From Candidatus Hydrogenedentota bacterium (GTDB lineage: Bacteria > Hydrogenedentota > Hydrogenedentia > Hydrogenedentales > SLHB01), in the NCBI GenBank assembly GCA_035416745.1, contig DAOLNV010000115.1, positions 1 through 9,919 of the forward strand: a DNA stretch of 9,919 nt, given 5' to 3'. Within the stretch, counting starts at the first letter, position 1. The number at the start of each line of letters is the position of its first letter. Of the stretch, positions 5,373 through 9,919 are shown piece by piece. A program made the translations under genes and the position numbers. The notes beneath the pieces were generated by a model. That model ran no database searches and was not told where the DNA came from. It was given only the letters and a program-made list of their open reading frames with translations.

Positions 5373-6125
5373 ATGGCGCAGTGGTCGTCATGGCAAACGG
5401 AAATCAGGCAGCGCGAAGAGTCTATTCTTTCCGCCGCGCGCGCCGTGCTGCTCGAGCGGGGGTACTTTGGTCTGACCATGGAACGGGTCGCGTCGGTAAG
5501 TGCGTGCCCGAAAGGCACCATGTATCAACACTTCGGGTGCAAGGAGGACCTGCTCGTGGCGCTTGCCGTCGCGTGCGCGGGGGCGCGGCTCGAGATGATG
5601 GAGCGCGCGGCGGCACATTCGTGTCCGTCACGGGAGCGGGTCGTGGCGCTCGGCGAAGCGGTTGCGCTCTACACCCGGCTCAATCCGGACGGCTCGCGCA
5701 TCATGCACATGACGGTCGGGCCCATCCGCGAAAAGGCGTCTCCCCAACGTCTCAGCGAGCTGGTGCATCTCGAGGAGCGCGAAGTGGCCCTGCTCCACAG
5801 GATCCTCCAGGACGCGGTCAGGGAAGGCAACCTTACGCCTCAAGACGACAGCGTGCTCAAGGAGATGGCATTCGGTATATGGGCCCTGGTTGACGGCGCA
5901 TTCACCCTCATTGAACGCAACAGTCCCCGGGAAGTTCTCGGGATCGACAACCCGTTTTCCAATCTCTTTCGTGTATTCAGCGTTCTGGCGGACGGATACG
6001 GCTGGCGTCCTCTTTTTCACGAGCTTGACTGGGAGGAAAGTCTGGCGCGAGCGCGGAAAGAGGTCTTCCCCGAGGAAGCGCAGCGTCTCTATGGCGAAGG
6101 CAACTGGTACGGCGACCGCGGCTGA
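5373..6125 (+). CDS. TetR/AcrR-family transcriptional regulator
   Basis: A dimeric repressor-type DNA-binding protein whose C-terminal domain would bind a small-molecule ligand. It has 250 residues, somewhat longer than the usual 190-230. The N-terminal TetR helix-turn-helix covers about 14-65: ESILSAARAVLLERGYFGLT is the lead-in, MERVASVSA the first helix and CPKGTMYQHF (45-54) the recognition helix, ending in KEDLLVAL. The ligand domain (about 70-215) is not family-specific by eye. A hydrophilic tail from 220 (EESLARARKEVFPEEAQRLY) is additional. The ATG follows a consensus AGGAGG with 7 nt spacing. It lies 110 nt after the lysoplasmalogenase gene and 52 nt before the ceramidase-like gene, so it may control this cluster. 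Its ligand and operator are unknown. Confidence 0.9.
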   Translation: MAQWSSWQTEIRQREESILSAARAVLLERGYFGLTMERVASVSACPKGTMYQHFGCKEDLLVALAVACAGARLEMMERAAAHSCPSRERVVALGEAVALYTRLNPDGSRIMHMTVGPIREKASPQRLSELVHLEEREVALLHRILQDAVREGNLTPQDDSVLKEMAFGIWALVDGAFTLIERNSPREVLGIDNPFSNLFRVFSVLADGYGWRPLFHELDWEESLARARKEVFPEEAQRLYGEGNWYGDRG

Positions 6126-6177
6126 CCTTTCCGAGGGCTGAGGCCGCGTGTGCTGTCCAATTCCTGGAGTTTCGGCA

Positions 6178-7716
6178 ATGTACATTCACAGCGCTCTGAT
6201 CGTGGCTGGTTTCGTGGTTTGGGCTGCCGGGGCGGCCGCATCGGATGCGGAAGGAGGGGGACTGCGCGCCGGCGTGGCCAAGAGCGACATTACCACCTCG
6301 GCGGAGGGGGTGCGCATCAACGATCCGCTGTACGCCAAGGCCCTGGTGATGGACGATGGCACGACCAGGCTCGCCATCGTCGCAATGGATGTTACCGCTA
6401 TTGGAGGCATCGGCGAGGTCGGGGACGACTTTCTGCCGAATCTCCGCGCGCGCATCGAGCGCGAACTGGGGATTCCCGCCCGGAACGTCCTGGTCAACGC
6501 GTCGCATAATCATCCTCCGTGCCGTTTGCTTTGCGAACCTCCGGAGCAACTCGAGCGGACGTTCGATGCGGTGCGCCGTGCCGCCGAGAGCATGACCGGG
6601 GTCAAGGTGGGGGCGGGCGAAGGCCGCGAAGACCGCATATCGATGAACCGGACCCTTATCCTCAAAGACGGCAAGGCGTGGACGATTCGGCACACGAATC
6701 CCTGCCCGCCCGATGAGGAGGTGGTGGGCGTGGGACCCATCGATCCCGAGGTTGGAATACTCCGGATAGACCGTTTGGACGGACGCCCTTTTGCCGTGGT
6801 CTACAATTTTGGCTGCCATCCCTACCTGACTGTCCCGAGAGGCGGTGTGACAGCGGATTTCCCGGGGTTCGCCTCGGGGGTCATCGAGGAGAATCTGGGT
6901 GAGGGCGTCATGGCCTTGTTCCTGCAGGGCGCCCTTGGCGACATCACCGAGATCCTGTATAAAGACGTCCACCGGCCGCGCGACTCCGAGCCGTTGGGCA
7001 TTCTGCTGGGGCTCAGCACGTTGAAGGCGCTGCACGGCATCGAGACCCGGGCGGGAGCGCTGAAGGTCGTCTCCGAGACAATCAAGCTTCCCAGGAAGAC
7101 GGATTTCGACGAGCGGATCGCGGAACTCGAAGCAGAACAGGCGCAACTACTTAAGTCATTGAGAGGCACCAGTTTGAACGTCAAGACGTTTGTGCCGCTT
7201 TACATTCAATATACGCTCGACCCTGAGCATCCCTCGGATTACTCGTTCCGGTACCTGCATTCGGAGCAGATGGGCACCGACGAGTTGAGCGAAATCGATG
7301 CGCAGAATAAGGCGCACCTCGCGAAATACCTCCAGAACATGCGGACCATGGAGAAGCTGGCGCGGATACAGGACAAGATCGCTACGTTGGAACGGCACAA
7401 GGAGATAAACCGGGCCGCCGGGGAGCCAACCGTCACTACCGAGGTACAGGGCATCCGGATCGGGGACTTTGTGCTGGTCACGACGGCGACCGAATTGTGC
7501 GTCGAGATAGGTCTTAACCTCAAGAAAGCCTCACCCTTTGAACACACCTTCGTGGCGGCGTGTTCAAACGGTTACCTTCACTACGGTCCGCCCGCTGCCG
7601 ACTATGTGAAAGGCGGATACGAAGTCACCGAGTGCTTTCTTGCCCCCGAATGGCAGGAAATCTACGAGACCACGGCGAAGGCGGTACTCCAGAGGCTTGA
7701 AGACGGAAACCCCTGA
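6178..7716 (+). CDS. Secreted neutral/alkaline ceramidase-superfamily hydrolase
   Basis: Proteins of this fold are zinc amidohydrolases. Characterised members cleave the N-acyl bond of ceramide. The 512-residue protein begins with a hydrophobic signal peptide (about 1-21, cleavage likely after the AAA of GAAASDA). Zinc-site motifs match the family: ASHNHPP (H110, H112), NFGCHP (H214), ATELCVEIG (E439) and NGYLHYGP (Y469). The nucleophile motif GDVSPN of true ceramidases reads GDITEI here (254-259), with Thr257 in place of the serine. Two helical, charge-rich insertions (about 310-330 and 385-412) are unusual for the core fold. I chose ATG 6178 because GGAG lies 8 nt upstream and it gives a clean signal peptide; an in-frame ATG at 6148 would add ten non-signal residues. 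It lies 52 nt after tetR. The substrate is uncertain. Confidence 0.8.
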   Translation: MYIHSALIVAGFVVWAAGAAASDAEGGGLRAGVAKSDITTSAEGVRINDPLYAKALVMDDGTTRLAIVAMDVTAIGGIGEVGDDFLPNLRARIERELGIPARNVLVNASHNHPPCRLLCEPPEQLERTFDAVRRAAESMTGVKVGAGEGREDRISMNRTLILKDGKAWTIRHTNPCPPDEEVVGVGPIDPEVGILRIDRLDGRPFAVVYNFGCHPYLTVPRGGVTADFPGFASGVIEENLGEGVMALFLQGALGDITEILYKDVHRPRDSEPLGILLGLSTLKALHGIETRAGALKVVSETIKLPRKTDFDERIAELEAEQAQLLKSLRGTSLNVKTFVPLYIQYTLDPEHPSDYSFRYLHSEQMGTDELSEIDAQNKAHLAKYLQNMRTMEKLARIQDKIATLERHKEINRAAGEPTVTTEVQGIRIGDFVLVTTATELCVEIGLNLKKASPFEHTFVAACSNGYLHYGPPAADYVKGGYEVTECFLAPEWQEIYETTAKAVLQRLEDGNP

Positions 7717-7914
7717 GGCGCACACCGCCATTTCGATTGCCGGGCTCGGCGGACCCTGCCGGGCTGTAACGGAACTTCGGGTTCACGTGTAGGATTCATA
7801 GTATGCATGCAGGTTGACTCGCGAGCCGGGTCGCATTATGCTGCGTGACGTCGTTGCGACGCGGATGCGTGCAGACGGGCTTGTAGCTCGGAACGAAGAA
7901 GGGGAATAGCCGTT
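7717..7914. other. Spacer after the first ceramidase-like gene, carrying the small-gene promoter
   Basis: No clear terminator follows the stop at 7716. CCGCC (7725-7729) and GGCGG (7748-7752) could pair, but the loop is 18 nt and no T-run follows. The promoter at 7814-7842 starts the next unit. A small inverted repeat, CGTCG-TTG-CGACG (7849-7861), lies at the predicted transcript start. Confidence 0.45.
7814..7842 (+). promoter_or_regulatory. Strong sigma70-type promoter for the small membrane-protein gene
   Basis: -35 TTGACT (7814-7819) and -10 TATGCT (7837-7842) are separated by exactly 17 bp; five of six and four of six bases respectively match consensus. Transcription would start near 7849, leaving a leader of about 65 nt before the ATG at 7915. 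The inverted repeat CGTCG-TTG-CGACG (7849-7861) sits at that start and could be an operator or a 5' hairpin. Confidence 0.65.
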
Positions 7915-8055
7915 ATGAAACACGTTCGTGAAGTCTCGCGCATGCGCGTGCGCGAAGCCCAGGGCCCTGTTGAGATCCTGAGCCTGATCGGGTCGTTATT
8001 CACGATTCTATCAACAATGATTGGGGTCATACTGCCGCTTACCGGCGCAAAATAG
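7915..8055 (+). CDS. Small single-span membrane protein (46 aa), unknown function
   Basis: ATG 7915 to TAG 8055 encodes 46 residues. AAGGGG (7899-7904) lies 10 nt upstream. The N-terminus is basic and hydrophilic (MKHVREVSRMRVREAQ), and residues about 19-43 form one hydrophobic, glycine-containing span (VEILSLIGSLFTILSTMIG and on to PLTG). The basic N-terminus favours an N-in topology. I do not recognise a family. Its own promoter upstream and intrinsic terminator 17 nt after the stop support a real, independently expressed gene. The size and shape resemble small membrane proteins such as regulators of membrane enzymes or toxin-like peptides, but nothing in the sequence selects among these. 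It lies between the two ceramidase-superfamily genes. Confidence 0.6.
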   Translation: MKHVREVSRMRVREAQGPVEILSLIGSLFTILSTMIGVILPLTGAK

Positions 8056-8072
8056 TGGCTCCCGAGAAGCGT

Positions 8073-8101
8073 AAGGCGGTCCGCGAGGGCCGCCTTTTTT
8101 T
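8073..8101 (+). terminator. Intrinsic (rho-independent) terminator
   Basis: AAGGCGGTCC (8073-8082) pairs with GGGCCGCCTT (8087-8096) over 10 bp with one G-U wobble, closing a GCGA loop of the stable GNRA type. A T-run (8095-8101) follows. It ends the 46-residue gene's transcript and separates it from the second ceramidase-like gene. Confidence 0.88.
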
Positions 8102-8267
8102 CTTCCGCCTTGCCAGAAGCCTGCGATGAGCCAGTCCGAATGTCCGCATAGGCGGCTTTATCGAGTGCGCGTCCCTTCGTGCCGGGTGACGGGGTTTATT
8201 AGCGCGCCCCGATATGCATCCTGTCGCAGCCGGAAGCTCTCCTGAATTTCCATCAATTACCATGCTG

Positions 8268-8276
8268 TGGTACACT
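8268..8276 (+). promoter_or_regulatory. Possible extended -10 promoter for the second ceramidase-like gene
   Basis: TGG followed by TACACT (8271-8276) fits an extended -10 (TGn plus four of six -10 bases). The -35 region (8248-8253, TTCCAT) matches poorly. Because a strong terminator lies upstream at 8073-8101, the downstream gene needs its own promoter in 8102-8354, and this is the best candidate seen. Confidence 0.3.
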
Positions 8277-8354
8277 CAGGAACGACCCTGCCGCGTATGT
8301 GTTTCGGCGTGTCCGGGTATGTTTGCACCTCCTCACACAGTTGGAGCCTTTTGA

Positions 8355-9919
8355 ATGATGAACTTCTTTCGACGGCATCCTGTTCTGGGCGGGATTGTGG
8401 GCGGTTTTGCCTGTTTACTCCTGATTGTGGCCGTGGTTGTGGCGTGGCGGGTCAAAGGGCCGTACCGTTTGTACCGAATGAACGTGCTCGAGACGGCCGC
8501 ATCCAAGGGCATACAGCCCGGCGTGTTGGAAATCGGTGTCGCTACGCGCGACATCACGCCCGATCTGTCCCAATACGACCCCTGGGTCGATGCGGACGGA
8601 GACACCCGGTACCGTCCCGACAAGGGCGACACCTACACGGACGCCAACGGCAACGGGCGCTTTGATGCCGTCTGGCTGGCGGGGTTCAACAGCAACCGCC
8701 CTGCCCAGGGAGTGCACGACCCCTTGTGGGTGCGCGCGCTGGCGTACCGCAACAATGGAGTTACCGGTGTGATGGTCGCTATTGACAGCATCGGCATAAC
8801 GAATGAGCGGTTCATCACGGTGCGCAAATCGCTTCCGAAGGAACTCGGACTGGACTTGGTGACGCTGGCATCCAATCATATTCACGAAGTGCCGGACACG
8901 ATGGGGATATGGAGTTACAAGGTTTTCCGGGGCTACTTTGACGATGCCTACCTGCAATTGGTGCTCACGGCGTGCAAGGACGCGATCATCGAAGCGGCCG
9001 GCAAACTCGAGCCGGCCGAAATGACGCTCGCGGCGGCAAAAATCGACCCCGAAGGATTTATGGACGACAGCCGCCTCCCGCATGTCTACGATGACCAGAT
9101 TCGTGCGGCGTGGTTCACAAGACCCGGCACCCAGGACACGATCGCGACGCTGGTGTCGTGGGGGAACCATCCTGAGACCCTTGGGGGGAGCAACCCGTTG
9201 ATCACATCGGATTATCTCCATTTTCTGCGGGAAGGCGTCGAGAAAGGCATCGAGGACCCCAATGGCGCGCCGGGATTGGGCGGGACCTGCGTGTTTTTCT
9301 CGGGCAATCTCGGGGGGCTGATGACCCAGTTGCACACGACGGTGCCGCATCGCGACGGGCAGCGGATGTTCGAGGAGGCCTCGTTCGAGAAAGCGCAGGC
9401 GCTGGGCGAAAACGTCGCCCTCGAGGTGCTTGCGGCCTTGCGGAGTTCCGACGCGGTCAAATCGGCCCATGCCGGAGTCGCGGTGGCTGGGCGTACGTTT
9501 TTCGTGCCTCTCGACGGGCCGTTCTACTGGGCCATTTTCGCGGGGGTGATCCATCCCGGGTGGTACTGGGGCAAGGGCCGCACCGAGGTCCACGCCATGC
9601 AGCTCGGGGACTTGTCCATTTTGACGTGCCCCGGCGAGTTGTACCCCGAAATCGCCGATGGGGGGGTCCAGTGCCCCCAGGGCGCGGACTACCCCGGCGA
9701 AATCCTTGAGACGCCGCCGCTCCGGCAGGCCATGCGGGGGGAGGTCAACATGATGTTCAATCTCGCCAACGACGAGATCGGCTATATGATCCCCAAGACG
9801 CAGTGGGACGGCATGGCACCGTTCGCCTACGGCCGCGAGAAATCGCAGTATGGCGAAGAAAACTCGGGTGGTCCGTTCGTAGCGGCAACTTACCACCGGG
9901 CGGCGATCGAGTTGCTGAA
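8355..9919 (+). CDS. Membrane-anchored ceramidase-superfamily hydrolase (3' end outside window)
   Basis: The frame is open for 521 codons to the window edge, so the C-terminus is missing. The start is ATG 8355 or the adjacent ATG 8358; GGAG at 8343-8346 lies 8 nt before the first. An N-terminal anchor (about 9-31, preceded by RRH) is uncleaved-looking, so the enzyme is probably tethered outside the cytoplasm. Family zinc motifs are LASNHIHEVP (H175, H177), SWGNHPE (H272), CPGELYPEI (E428) and NDEIGYMIP (Y477). At the nucleophile motif the protein reads NLGGLMT (318-324) rather than NxGDVSP, so both the conserved Asp and the Ser are missing. Residues 79-104 form Asp/Asn/Gly-rich calcium-loop-like sequence, including DANGNGRFD (96-104). 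It shares the fold with the gene at 6178 but is clearly divergent and has a different N-terminus. The substrate is unknown. Confidence 0.82.
   Translation, partial: MMNFFRRHPVLGGIVGGFACLLLIVAVVVAWRVKGPYRLYRMNVLETAASKGIQPGVLEIGVATRDITPDLSQYDPWVDADGDTRYRPDKGDTYTDANGNGRFDAVWLAGFNSNRPAQGVHDPLWVRALAYRNNGVTGVMVAIDSIGITNERFITVRKSLPKELGLDLVTLASNHIHEVPDTMGIWSYKVFRGYFDDAYLQLVLTACKDAIIEAAGKLEPAEMTLAAAKIDPEGFMDDSRLPHVYDDQIRAAWFTRPGTQDTIATLVSWGNHPETLGGSNPLITSDYLHFLREGVEKGIEDPNGAPGLGGTCVFFSGNLGGLMTQLHTTVPHRDGQRMFEEASFEKAQALGENVALEVLAALRSSDAVKSAHAGVAVAGRTFFVPLDGPFYWAIFAGVIHPGWYWGKGRTEVHAMQLGDLSILTCPGELYPEIADGGVQCPQGADYPGEILETPPLRQAMRGEVNMMFNLANDEIGYMIPKTQWDGMAPFAYGREKSQYGEENSGGPFVAATYHRAAIELL

Noticed and set aside
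6148..6177. Upstream ATG at 6148 as start of the first ceramidase-like gene
   Set aside because: It has no ribosome site and would bury the signal peptide; ATG 6178 has GGAG 8 nt upstream.
5977..7146. 389-codon minus-strand frame
   Set aside because: It is antisense to the tetR and ceramidase-like genes, whose domains are clear; its composition is typical of a shadow frame.
8415..9896. Long open frame of 493 codons on the minus strand
   Set aside because: It lies antisense to the ceramidase-superfamily gene at 8355, is Arg/His/Pro-rich as shadow frames in GC-rich DNA are, and shows no domain.
1..9919. CRISPR array, tRNA, rRNA, insertion sequence or phage attachment site
   Set aside because: No regularly spaced repeats, cloverleaf-like sequence, transposase or paired terminal repeats were seen on either strand.

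Overview
The window is bacterial chromosomal DNA. The replication clamp gene dnaN, a type IV pilus or type II secretion ATPase with a tetracysteine motif, and an N-terminal membrane anchor on one enzyme suggest a Gram-negative-type organism. Two ceramidase-superfamily genes close together, high GC (line counts near 70% at the right end) and loosely packed genes would fit a PVC-like or Hydrogenedentota-like lineage. That assignment is an inference and is weak. The left part (1-2268) is clearly more AT-rich than the right part.

Left part, 1-4318, transcribed leftwards. dnaN (424-1530) is flanked on both sides by non-coding DNA. The 738-bp upstream gap (1531-2268) holds five 9-mers within one mismatch of the DnaA box TTATCCACA, one of them perfect. 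It also has a 25% GC patch (1561-1620), a perfect 16-bp palindrome and an 8-bp inverted repeat. The 423 bp downstream of dnaN hold two more boxes. This looks like a replication origin (oriC), possibly split around dnaN, but dnaA, recF and gyrB are not visible. Next comes a pilB/gspE-type ATPase (2269-4245) with a clear sigma70-type promoter at 4290-4318.

Right part, 4619-9919, transcribed rightwards. A lysoplasmalogenase-like (YhhN/TMEM86) membrane protein, a TetR-family regulator and a secreted ceramidase-superfamily protein lie 110 and 52 nt apart and may form one lipid-related operon. A second, membrane-anchored ceramidase-superfamily gene starts at 8355 and runs off the right edge. Between the two hydrolase genes is a small self-contained unit: a TTGACT-N17-TATGCT promoter, a 46-residue single-span membrane protein and a strong intrinsic terminator.

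The two most distinctive points are the dnaN-flanking putative origin, with its repeated ACTTGT/ACAAGT motif, and the two ceramidase-like proteins. Both proteins keep the zinc-ligand motifs but lack the nucleophilic serine expected of a true neutral ceramidase, so the family name probably does not give their substrate.
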